Shown here: in pieces, positions 45,642 to 53,399 of the stretch
Layout: each line of letters begins with the position of its first letter
How positions within the stretch are numbered: position 1 is the first letter of the stretch
Source: Fluviicola sp.
Lineage (GTDB): Bacteria; Bacteroidota; Bacteroidia; Flavobacteriales_D; Crocinitomicaceae
Length of the DNA stretch: 64,000 nt
NCBI GenBank assembly: GCA_029866325.1
Contig: JARWZO010000024.1
Coordinates: forward strand, 62,001-126,000
Reading direction: 5' to 3'
Program-made: the position numbers and the translations under genes
Notes under the pieces: generated by a model
What the model saw: only the letters and a program-made list of their open reading frames with translations
Database searches by the model: none
What the model was told of the DNA's origin: nothing

Positions 45642-46140
45642 ATTCCGGAATCCGGTATTCGAATGGCCGGAAAAAATGACAGCGGGCACGTATTTGTGGA
45701 TTTGGAACGCTGATAAAATACCGCCACATATTGGGATTTCGCGCGGACAGAACTATTTCAGTTTGACCTATCGCAATTGTGAGATCCAGAAAAGTGTGTC
45801 AGGAATGGTGCGTAAAGCCAAAAGAGCTGAAATTCCGCTGGTATTGGTGGCGATTAATGATTGGGAGTTTACACGCGATTTCACCTCTGTTTATCAGCAA
45901 TACGATACTGCGAAAGCCGGTGGGCCAACTTGTTTGGAACCGATTAAAGAATTGTTCGGTTTGCAATCAACCGTGAATCAGTTAGCAGATTTGTTGAGAG
46001 AAATTGAAAACCGAGAGCAATTGAAGCAGGTTTTTGCTGTAAATTTGGGAATTGATTTTTGCGCGATCCCTGATTACTCGATTGCAGAAATTATGTCGCG
46101 AATAGAATTGTTACATGAAACTAAAAGGACAAAAAGTTAG
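45628..46140 (+). CDS. Conserved hypothetical protein between dapF and the GNAT gene
   Basis: 170 residues from the ATG at 45628, preceded by GAAGGAG, a rare good ribosome-binding-like sequence here. The start overlaps dapF by 14 bases and the end overlaps the GNAT gene by 26 bases. The sequence begins FEFRNPVFEWPEKMTAGTYL and has Trp-rich strands, then a helical C-terminal part. No signal peptide, membrane helix or known motif is visible. It is probably cytoplasmic. Function unknown. Confidence 0.75.
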   Translation: MAGFEFRNPVFEWPEKMTAGTYLWIWNADKIPPHIGISRGQNYFSLTYRNCEIQKSVSGMVRKAKRAEIPLVLVAINDWEFTRDFTSVYQQYDTAKAGGPTCLEPIKELFGLQSTVNQLADLLREIENREQLKQVFAVNLGIDFCAIPDYSIAEIMSRIELLHETKRTKS

Positions 46141-46642
46141 CCTGCGTCCCGTTGAAAAAGAGGATGCAACACGCTTGCTGTTGTGGGAAAACAACCCGCA
46201 GCACTGGAAAGTGACAGGCACTGAAGTTCCGTTTTCACTGCATGCAATTCTAGAATACATTGATCAAGCACAACACATTCGCACACACGGTCAACTGCGT
46301 TTGATGATTTGTTTAACCGAAACCGATGAACCAATCGGAACGGTTGATTTATACAATGCCGATTTTAAACATTCACGCGCGGCAGTGGGTATTTTGATTG
46401 ATGAATTGTCGCATCGGAAACAAGGATATGCTATTGAAGCGTTAGAGATTTTAGAAAGTTATGTACGTCAGATTTTGGGATTCCACAATCTGTATTGCTC
46501 AGTACACGGCGATAATGAGGCAAGTAAGGCCTTGTTTGATAAAGCCGGTTTTGAGCGCATTGGTGTCCGAAAAGATTGGTTTTTGGACGGAAATAAATGG
46601 TTGGATGAAATTTTGTATCAAAAATGTCTGGAAAAAAAGTAA
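46115..46642 (+). CDS. GNAT family N-acetyltransferase
   Basis: 175 residues with the acetyl-CoA fold: LRPVEKEDATRLLLWENNPQ near the start, AVGILIDELSHRKQGYAIEA as the pyrophosphate-binding loop region, and FHNLYCSVHGDNEASKALFD as motif B. It resembles RimJ/RimL-type or spermidine-type acetyltransferases. The substrate is unknown. It overlaps both neighbours (26 bases upstream, 19 downstream), so translation of the run is likely coupled. A link to cell-wall metabolism is only suggested by the neighbourhood. Confidence 0.88.
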   Translation: MKLKGQKVSLRPVEKEDATRLLLWENNPQHWKVTGTEVPFSLHAILEYIDQAQHIRTHGQLRLMICLTETDEPIGTVDLYNADFKHSRAAVGILIDELSHRKQGYAIEALEILESYVRQILGFHNLYCSVHGDNEASKALFDKAGFERIGVRKDWFLDGNKWLDEILYQKCLEKK

Positions 46643-47673
46643 GTAAAAAGGGGTTGCTCCTTGGAATTGTGATCCTTATTGGAGGTATTGGTCTTGCAGT
46701 TGGATGGACACCAATAATGTCGCGATTCACCAAAACAATCAATGACAAAACGGTGAATGTGCCGGTGAACGAAAAGCTGACATTAGCCGAAGTGGGCGCA
46801 TTGCTTCAGGAAAAGAAGGTGATCGATGATGTTGATTTCTTTCTTTCGGTTGCTGAATCCAAAGGATTGACAGATAAAAACATCGAACCCGGAATGCATG
46901 CTTTTCCGGCGGGAACGTCTTATAAAGATGTCTGCAATGCTTTAAAATCGGGTGCTTTCGAAATAGAAGTGGTGGTAACCTTTAACAACTGCAAAACCAT
47001 TGCCGATTTGTGCGAAAAAGTGAGCAAGTGCCTCATGATCGACCAATCGGAATTGGAAACCTTTATTCTGAGCGACGAAACCTGCAACAAATATGGTTTC
47101 AACATACAAACCATTCCTGCCTTGTTTATTCCGAATTCCTACAAAATGTATTACGATACTGACAAAGAAGCGTTTGTGCAACGAATGGCTGATGAGTTTA
47201 AAAATTTCTGGACGGCTGATCGTATGGCGAAACTCAAAAAAGTAGGATTAAATTCTCCTTCCGAAGCGGTTACATTGGCTTCCATCGTTTACGGTGAACA
47301 ATCGAAAAACGAACAGGAATGGCCGATTATCGCGGGATTGTATTTGAATCGCCTGAATACAGGAATGCGTTTGCAATCTGATCCGACATTCAAGTTTTGC
47401 TGGGGCGATGAATTGGAAGGCGTTCAGCGATTGACTTACGAACACCGCGAAAGAGATTGTCCGTACAATACCTATTTGCACGACGGTTTGCCTCCGGGTC
47501 CAATTTCTATGCCTCCTGCAGGTGTTGTGGATGCGGTATTGAACCGTGATAACAACGATTATTTGTACATGTGTGCTCAAGCCAATTACGATGGTTTGCA
47601 CAATTTCACGAAGGATTATTCCGTTCACGCTAAAAACGCTACCGAGTTTCAAAACTGGTTGGCTCAACAATAA
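46624..47673 (+). CDS. mltG: Endolytic transglycosylase MltG
   Basis: 349 residues. An N-terminal membrane helix (about 9-28) anchors the protein in the inner membrane. A LysM-like region at about 40-115 is followed by the YceG domain with catalytic Glu225 (ASIVYGEQSKNEQEWPIIAG). Further motifs are LYLNRLNTGMRLQSDPTFKF, YNTYLHDGLPPGPISMP and HNFTKDYSVHAKN. MltG cuts nascent glycan strands and sets their length. It overlaps the GNAT gene by 19 bases and precedes the glycosylasparaginase by six bases. Confidence 0.94.
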   Translation: MSGKKVSKKGLLLGIVILIGGIGLAVGWTPIMSRFTKTINDKTVNVPVNEKLTLAEVGALLQEKKVIDDVDFFLSVAESKGLTDKNIEPGMHAFPAGTSYKDVCNALKSGAFEIEVVVTFNNCKTIADLCEKVSKCLMIDQSELETFILSDETCNKYGFNIQTIPALFIPNSYKMYYDTDKEAFVQRMADEFKNFWTADRMAKLKKVGLNSPSEAVTLASIVYGEQSKNEQEWPIIAGLYLNRLNTGMRLQSDPTFKFCWGDELEGVQRLTYEHRERDCPYNTYLHDGLPPGPISMPPAGVVDAVLNRDNNDYLYMCAQANYDGLHNFTKDYSVHAKNATEFQNWLAQQ

Positions 47674-47678
47674 GAATT

Positions 47679-48692
47679 ATGGATCGAAGGTCATTTGTCA
47701 AAAAAGGAGCACTTGGAATTGCCGCAGCAAGTCTTGTTCGTCCGCTAATGGCCGGCGAAGCAAATGCAGAAACACAGCATAAACCAGCCGAAAAAACCTT
47801 TGTAGCGCGTTTTAAACCGATTATGATTTCTACTTGGAGTCATGGTTTGGAAGCCAATAAAGCAGGGTGGGAAGTTTTGGCGAAAGGCGGAACCTCGTTA
47901 GATGCCGTAGAAGCCGGAGCGCGACAAACCGAGGCAGATGTCTCCAATCGCAGTGTAGGAATTGGCGGAATGCCCGATAAAGAAGGACACGTAACGCTTG
48001 ACGCTTGCATCATGGATTGGGAATCGAACTGCGGTTCTGTTGGATATTTAGAAGGAATCGCACATCCGATTAGCGTGGCGCGTCACATTATGGAAAATAC
48101 ACCACATGTGATGTTGGTAGGTGCGGGAGCAAAGAAATATGCGATGCAACATAAGTTTGAACGCATCAAAACACCAATTCCGGAAGTGAAAATGGCTTGG
48201 AAAGAGTGGAAGAAGGAGCAAGAAGCCATCGCCAAGAAACCTGTTATCAATCACGAAAACCACGATACCATTGGTTTATTGGCCATGGATAGCAGCGGAC
48301 GCATCAGCGGAGCATGTACTACTTCCGGTTGGGCGTATAAATTGCCGGGAAGATTGGGTGATTCTCCCATCATCGGTGCGGGATTGTTTGTAGATCAGGA
48401 AGTTGGTGGAGCCGTTGCAACCGGATTGGGTGAATCCATCATCAAAATTGCCGGAAGTCATACGGTTGTTGAACTGATGCGCAACGGTTTCACACCCGAA
48501 GAAGCATGCAAAGAAGCGGTTAATCGCTTGATTCGCAAGCACAAAGATATGACCGGTCTTCAATGTGGTTTTATTGCCATCAATACGGAAGGAAAAGTAG
48601 GCGGATACTCGGTTTTTAACGGTTTCAACTATGCACTGCGCACCGAACAGGAAGAGCAATTGGTTGACGCACCATTTGATCGCAGCTGGTAA
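47679..48692 (+). CDS. N4-(beta-N-acetylglucosaminyl)-L-asparaginase (Ntn hydrolase)
   Basis: 337 residues. The N-terminus MDRRSFVKKGALGIAAASLV has a twin-arginine-type signal, so the folded enzyme is probably exported by Tat. The nucleophile Thr197 lies in NHDTIGLLAMDSSG, where autocleavage creates the active N-terminus. Substrate-binding motifs PGRLGDSPIIGAGLFVD and GLGESIIK follow. This family, including the Elizabethkingia glycosylasparaginase, splits GlcNAc from Asn in N-linked glycopeptides. The stop overlaps the start of the next gene, a beta-mannosidase, by one base (TAATG), which supports a shared role in degrading N-glycan cores. A plain isoaspartyl peptidase is less likely. Confidence 0.9.
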   Translation: MDRRSFVKKGALGIAAASLVRPLMAGEANAETQHKPAEKTFVARFKPIMISTWSHGLEANKAGWEVLAKGGTSLDAVEAGARQTEADVSNRSVGIGGMPDKEGHVTLDACIMDWESNCGSVGYLEGIAHPISVARHIMENTPHVMLVGAGAKKYAMQHKFERIKTPIPEVKMAWKEWKKEQEAIAKKPVINHENHDTIGLLAMDSSGRISGACTTSGWAYKLPGRLGDSPIIGAGLFVDQEVGGAVATGLGESIIKIAGSHTVVELMRNGFTPEEACKEAVNRLIRKHKDMTGLQCGFIAINTEGKVGGYSVFNGFNYALRTEQEEQLVDAPFDRSW

Positions 48693-51175
48693 TGATTCAT
48701 CGTTTTTCAATCATTGGTTTAGCGTTGTTTGTACACTTCTTTTCGGTGTGTCAGCAAACCCTTGATTGGAAGTTTCAACACCCTGTTTCTAAAAAATGGA
48801 TTGCCTTCGGAACCCATGGATCTGTGCAGGAATCATTGATTAAATCAGGTGAATTGCCCGATCCGTTTGTAGAAGCCAATGAACTGAAATTCGGCTGGAT
48901 AGAAAACCACGATTGGGAATTTCAATCTGAATTTAAGCTTTCTAGTGTCGATTTGGCTCACGAATACATCGATTTGGAATTACCGAATGTGGATACCTAC
49001 GCAAAAGTCTACCTCAATGGACATTTGTTGGGTACAACCGAAAATTGCTACCTCATTTATCGTTTCGAGATCCGAAAATGGGCAAAAACGGGTGTGAATA
49101 AACTAAAATTGGTTTTTCAGTCACCGGTTAATTATCAGGCTCCAAAAATTAAGAATACCGGTATCACATTGCCCGCTCCGAATGATTTAGGGAAAATAGC
49201 CGTGGCACCATATTGCAGAAAACCGCAGTATCAATTCGGTTGGGATTGGTCGTTGCGTATGACAACTATCGGCATGTGGAAACCGGCTTCCGTTATTGCT
49301 TATTCGACGAATAGAACTATTGGAAAAGGAGTGTATACCGCAACCTTGGCAGAAGACTTTGCCTTGATGGAACTGCAATGGATGCTGCGAAATGCAACCA
49401 ACGACACACTGGTTTGGGAAAGCCAACTTTTCGGATCGAGTGATGTGATTGCAGAAAATGGTGTTTTAAAGCGATTGGATCGTTTGGAAAACCCCAATCT
49501 TTGGTGGCCGCGTGGTCAGGGAGAACAATACCTTTATACCGACGAATGGACCTTGAAAACCAAAAACGGAACCGTAATTGATTCGTTGACGCAACGTTTC
49601 GGAGTCAGACGAACCGAATTGGTAAATGTAGCCGATCAATGGGGAACTTCTTATATCATTCGTGTTAACGGAAGAGATGTATTTTGCAAAGGAGCCAATT
49701 ATATTCCGCAGGATATTTTCCCGGCGCGAATCACTGATGCTTCGTTGCGAGAAATGGTTCGAATCATGAATGCCAGTAATTTCAACATGGTGCGCATTTG
49801 GGGTGGTGGTTATTATCAACCCGAAGCATTTTACGATGCTTGCGACGAATTGGGGATTATGGTGTGGCAGGATTTTATGTTCGCTTGCGCCATGTATCCG
49901 GGAACCGATGAATTTGCAGCAAACGTGAAACGAGAATTGGATCAGCAAATCCCGCGCTTGGCGACACATCCTTCAGTGGTGTTGTTCAATGGAAACAATG
50001 AAGTTGATGTAGCTTGGAAAAATTGGGGATTTAAGCAAACGTATAAAATCACTCCACAGCAGGGTGCAATAATAGAGCAGTATTACGACCGCATTTTCAA
50101 AGGACTCATCCCCGAAGCTGTAAAACATTGGACCAATGTGCCTTATGTTCATACTTCTCCGCTGAGCAATTGGGGCAAAGATGAATACTTCAATCACGGT
50201 TCCATGCACTATTGGGGTGTTTGGCATGGTAAAGATCCGATCGAAGATTTCGGACGAAAAACCGGTCGTTTCAATTCTGAATACGGTTTTCAATCCTTTC
50301 CGGAATACGCAACATTGCTTACTTTCAGCGATACATCTCAATGGCAATTACTCAGTGATGTGATGAAGCACCATCAAAAAAGCTACGTCGGTAACGGAAT
50401 GATTGAAAAACACGCTGACATTTTGTACGGTAAAACCAGTGATTTCAAGCGTTTTGTTTATTATTCCCAACTCACACAATCTACAGCTGTGAGCATGGCG
50501 GTGAGCGGACATCGTACCAATATGCCGCGTTGTAGTGGTACGGTTTACTGGCAGTTGAACGATTGCTGGCCGGCACCAACGTGGTCGAGTATCGATTACT
50601 ATGGAAATTGGAAAGCACTACAATACACAGTGCGCGAAGATTATGCAGATGTGGCCGTTTTGGCGAAAGTGGATACCATCGGCAAAGAAAAATTCTTTTT
50701 GGTTTCTGATCAACCGCATGCTTTTGCGTGTAAAATAAGCGCCGTAGTGTATGATTTGGATGGTGATCAATTGGATCAATTTCAATGTAATCAGGCTGTT
50801 ATTGGCATGAAGGTGAATCAATTGTTTGAATTGGAACTTGCTCCGTACAAAACCAAAAATTACCTCATTCGGTTTTCATGGAATGATGCGACAGGCAAGA
50901 AAAATGAACGACAATTCACCCATTTACCTGAAAAAAGAAACGCAACTGCATCTGATAAAGTCACGTACAAACTTATTGAAGTCAATCCACTGACCAAAAC
51001 AGCGGTTATTGAGGTAACAAACACCGATTTTTTAGGCAAATGCTGGATTACAAGTCGCAAGAATGGCGTACGGTTCGAGTCCAATTTCATGGATTTACTT
51101 CCGGGAACACACCGATTTTCCATTACATTTGAGACGCTTCCGAGTAAAAGTGATTTTGAGTTGATTTGGCTTTAG
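48692..51175 (+). CDS. Glycoside hydrolase family 2 beta-mannosidase
   Basis: 827 residues with a signal peptide (MIHRFSIIGLALFVHFFSVC, then Q). The order is N-terminal jellyroll (FGWIENHDWEFQSEFKLSSV), immunoglobulin-like domain, and TIM barrel with KGANYIPQDIFPARIT and NMVRIWGGGYYQPEAFYDAC. The acid/base residue is Glu437 (LFNGNNEVDVAW) and the nucleophile Glu530 (GRFNSEYGFQSFPE). This matches GH2 beta-mannosidases rather than beta-galactosidases. It releases terminal beta-mannose, such as the core Man-beta-1,4-GlcNAc of N-glycans. It is translationally coupled to the glycosylasparaginase and ends the run. Confidence 0.92.
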   Translation: MIHRFSIIGLALFVHFFSVCQQTLDWKFQHPVSKKWIAFGTHGSVQESLIKSGELPDPFVEANELKFGWIENHDWEFQSEFKLSSVDLAHEYIDLELPNVDTYAKVYLNGHLLGTTENCYLIYRFEIRKWAKTGVNKLKLVFQSPVNYQAPKIKNTGITLPAPNDLGKIAVAPYCRKPQYQFGWDWSLRMTTIGMWKPASVIAYSTNRTIGKGVYTATLAEDFALMELQWMLRNATNDTLVWESQLFGSSDVIAENGVLKRLDRLENPNLWWPRGQGEQYLYTDEWTLKTKNGTVIDSLTQRFGVRRTELVNVADQWGTSYIIRVNGRDVFCKGANYIPQDIFPARITDASLREMVRIMNASNFNMVRIWGGGYYQPEAFYDACDELGIMVWQDFMFACAMYPGTDEFAANVKRELDQQIPRLATHPSVVLFNGNNEVDVAWKNWGFKQTYKITPQQGAIIEQYYDRIFKGLIPEAVKHWTNVPYVHTSPLSNWGKDEYFNHGSMHYWGVWHGKDPIEDFGRKTGRFNSEYGFQSFPEYATLLTFSDTSQWQLLSDVMKHHQKSYVGNGMIEKHADILYGKTSDFKRFVYYSQLTQSTAVSMAVSGHRTNMPRCSGTVYWQLNDCWPAPTWSSIDYYGNWKALQYTVREDYADVAVLAKVDTIGKEKFFLVSDQPHAFACKISAVVYDLDGDQLDQFQCNQAVIGMKVNQLFELELAPYKTKNYLIRFSWNDATGKKNERQFTHLPEKRNATASDKVTYKLIEVNPLTKTAVIEVTNTDFLGKCWITSRKNGVRFESNFMDLLPGTHRFSITFETLPSKSDFELIWL

Positions 51176-51206
51176 GTAGTTCATCAGTTTTACAGTTTTT
51201 TAGTTC

Positions 51207-51279
51207 ATAAGTTTTTTAAGTTTCAAATGAATGAAGCACCACCTTGTAAACACACGAACTATTAACCCCAAAAACTTAT
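51207..51279. repeat. Weak inverted repeat in an AT-rich gap after the mannosidase gene
   Basis: ATAAGTTTTT (51207-51216) and AAAAACTTAT (51270-51279) are inverted copies within a low-complexity AGTTTT/AAAACT stretch. This could form the transcript end of the dapF run. Support is weak. Confidence 0.35.
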
Positions 51280-51337
51280 AAAACTGCCAAACTCAAAAAA
51301 AACTCGCCAACTCAATTCGTTAAAAAAAAATAACTGC

Positions 51338-51368
51338 TTTGTAATTACTACCGTGGTAATTATCTTTG
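51338..51368 (+). promoter_or_regulatory. Promoter of the marR operon
   Basis: TTTG (51338-51341), exactly 19 bases, TATCTTTG (51361-51368): a full consensus match. The -7 box ends four bases before the MarR ATG at 51373, so the mRNA would be nearly leaderless. Confidence 0.75.
51342..51362. promoter_or_regulatory. Probable MarR operator inside the promoter spacer
   Basis: A 21-bp palindrome (TAATTAC, inner seven bases, GTAATTA) has only one non-complementary pair (T-G at 51349/51355). It fills the spacer between the -33 and -7 boxes and overlaps the first two bases of the -7 box. This is where a MarR dimer would block RNA polymerase, so autoregulation is likely. Confidence 0.7.
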
Positions 51369-51372
51369 CACC

Positions 51373-51846
51373 ATGGAAATAGGCGAAATCATACAATCTA
51401 AATTCAAATCACCCCAGCAAAAAGCCATTGTGAATGTGCGTTACACCTCAAATTTTATGGGGCAATACCAAAATTCATTCATGGGGCAGTTTGACCTTAC
51501 AATGGCGCAATTCAACATTCTACGCATTTTACGCGGAGCAAAAAAACCCTTGAGTGTTACGTCGGTGAAAGAACGTATGATTGAACGATCACCCAATACC
51601 ACTCGTCTGATGGATAAACTCATCGAGAAAAACCTACTGGAGCGTGTTCGCTGCGATTCGGATAGGAGAGTGGTCTATGTTTCGATTACGGAAACGGGGT
51701 TGGAGATCCTTTCACGTATTGATGTCGATCTAGAGGAATCGGCTGTATTTACTAACAATCTAAGTGACGCCGAAGCCGAAGAGTTGAGCCGTTTGCTGGA
51801 TAAACTGAGAGGAACATGTCCGACGAAACCACAAACAGCAGAGTAA
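51373..51846 (+). CDS. MarR family transcriptional regulator
   Basis: 157 residues with a winged helix-turn-helix: LTMAQFNILRILRGAKKPLS, VTSVKERMIERSPNTTRLMD and KLIEKNLLERV, then the wing CDSDRRVVYVSITETG. The dimerisation helices are at both ends. The N-terminal reactive cysteine of OhrR-type peroxide sensors is absent; cysteines occur in the wing (RVRCDSDRR) and near the C-terminus (GTCPTK), so redox sensing is not shown. It probably represses its own operon through the palindrome at 51342-51362. The gene overlaps the OsmC gene by 31 bases. Confidence 0.92.
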   Translation: MEIGEIIQSKFKSPQQKAIVNVRYTSNFMGQYQNSFMGQFDLTMAQFNILRILRGAKKPLSVTSVKERMIERSPNTTRLMDKLIEKNLLERVRCDSDRRVVYVSITETGLEILSRIDVDLEESAVFTNNLSDAEAEELSRLLDKLRGTCPTKPQTAE

Positions 51847-52217
51847 AAGCTTCTATCAACCAAGGCTACCTGGTTACCAGCGAAGCGAGTGGTCATCAGA
51901 CGCTGTGCGACGAACCTTTGGCAGATGGCGGTACGAATCTAGCTATGACGCCAACCGAATTATTTTTGAGTTCATTGGCAAGCTGCAAATTAGCCACCAT
52001 GCGAATGGTTGCTCAACGAAAACAATGGGATACAACCGGATTAAGCATCAATTTGGAATTGGTAAATGAACTCGAAATAAACACCATTTATCAAACTATT
52101 TCGTTTCCGGAACATCTAACAAACGAACAACGCGAAAAGCTTACAACAATTTCACACAAGTGCCCCGTTTCTAAACTAGTAACGGGAACAGTACACATTT
52201 TAGACAAAGTCACATGA
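51816..52217 (+). CDS. OsmC/Ohr family protein
   Basis: 133 residues of the OsmC fold. The two redox cysteines are Cys57 (SSLASCKLATMRM) and Cys116 (ISHKCPVSKLVTG), in the positions used by OsmC-type thiol peroxidases that reduce organic hydroperoxides. The motif AMTPTELFLSSLASC is classic. Overlap with marR (31 bases) and with the MFS gene (4 bases) implies coupled translation. The pairing of MarR with OsmC suggests a response to an organic oxidant or toxic electrophile that the MFS pump may export. Substrate unknown. Confidence 0.92.
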   Translation: MSDETTNSRVKASINQGYLVTSEASGHQTLCDEPLADGGTNLAMTPTELFLSSLASCKLATMRMVAQRKQWDTTGLSINLELVNELEINTIYQTISFPEHLTNEQREKLTTISHKCPVSKLVTGTVHILDKVT

Positions 52218-53398
52218 CAAAAAAACAAGTGTTATGGATGATTATCCTAGCAGCTGTCGTATTTACAAACATTCTTGAATCAATGATCCTAATGCCACTT
52301 TCGCCTACCATAAAGGCCGAATTGAGCATGGACGAAAAACAATGGGGATTGGCAATTTCTGTTTATCTCTTCAGTGCGTTTGTTGCCGGAGTAGGGAGTA
52401 TTTTCATTATTGATCGCTTCGACAGAAAGCGGTTTTTGATCACACAATATGCGCTTTTCATTGTAGGAACCTTGCTATGCGGATTGGCAACTTCCTACGA
52501 ATTTTTATTGTTTGCCCGCATTATGGCCGGATTTTTCGGTGGTGTGATCGGAGCAATTGTGATGTCCATTGTAGGCGACCTCATACAACCCGAACACCGC
52601 GGAAAAGCTACCGGAATTGTGATGGCAGGTTTTTCATCGGCAGCAGGATTGGGAATTCCGCTGGGGCTCTGGCTCGGACATTCGTGGAACTGGCACATGC
52701 CGTTTTTCTTTCTAGTAGGATTATCGTTAATCGCTTGGGTATTGTTGATTCTGTACCTTCCGAATGTGAACAAACACTTGGATGGTTCTGGGCATAAATC
52801 GTACATGATTTTAAAAACAGTTTGGAAAAACAGCAATCAAATCAAGGGATTATTGTTTACAAGTACCATTTTATTCGGTCAGTTTGCCATCATTCCATAC
52901 TTGGCGGATTATATGGTGCACAACGTTGGATTAAAAGAAAATCAATTGGTATGGATGTACTTTTTCGGCGGAATTTTAACCTTCATCACCAATCCGTATA
53001 TCGGTTATCTTGCTGATAAATTCGGTCAATTACGGGTGTTTTTGATCATTATGAGTATTTCCCTCGTTCCATTAGCCATAATTACCAATATGGGCGTGAA
53101 CCCTTTACCGGTTATTCTGATAGTAACGACTGCGTTTTTCATTTTTGCCGGTGGTCGGAATATTCCCGGAACGGCTATCGTAATGGGAACCGCAGCTCCG
53201 CATGAACGTGGCGGTTATATGAGTATTCGTTCGGCATTTCAGCAATTTGCAAGCGGATTTGCCGTAATTTTGGGATCGTGGCTAACAACACAGCAAGAAG
53301 ATGGAAGTTACCTTCATTTTGAATACGTTGGCTACTTGGCGATCGGCACTAGTATTTTATCTTATTTTCTATTAAAAACCATCAAACAACAATTCTAA
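52214..53398 (+). CDS. Major facilitator superfamily transporter (probable efflux pump)
   Basis: 394 residues with about 12 transmembrane helices. The loop 2-3 motif is DRFDRKRFLI, similar to the MFS signature, and ARIMAGFFGGVIGAIVMSIV with GLGIPLGLWLG marks the drug/proton-antiporter branch. It overlaps the OsmC gene by four bases (ATGA) and is followed after one base by the TonB receptor gene. As part of a MarR-controlled operon it is likely an exporter, but sugar or metabolite uptake cannot be ruled out. Confidence 0.88.
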   Translation: MTKKQVLWMIILAAVVFTNILESMILMPLSPTIKAELSMDEKQWGLAISVYLFSAFVAGVGSIFIIDRFDRKRFLITQYALFIVGTLLCGLATSYEFLLFARIMAGFFGGVIGAIVMSIVGDLIQPEHRGKATGIVMAGFSSAAGLGIPLGLWLGHSWNWHMPFFFLVGLSLIAWVLLILYLPNVNKHLDGSGHKSYMILKTVWKNSNQIKGLLFTSTILFGQFAIIPYLADYMVHNVGLKENQLVWMYFFGGILTFITNPYIGYLADKFGQLRVFLIIMSISLVPLAIITNMGVNPLPVILIVTTAFFIFAGGRNIPGTAIVMGTAAPHERGGYMSIRSAFQQFASGFAVILGSWLTTQQEDGSYLHFEYVGYLAIGTSILSYFLLKTIKQQF

Positions 53399-53399
53399 T

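Noticed and set aside
51816-52217. Classical OhrR-Ohr peroxide system
   Set aside because: The MarR protein lacks the N-terminal sensing cysteine of OhrR; the OsmC cysteines alone do not prove this pairing.
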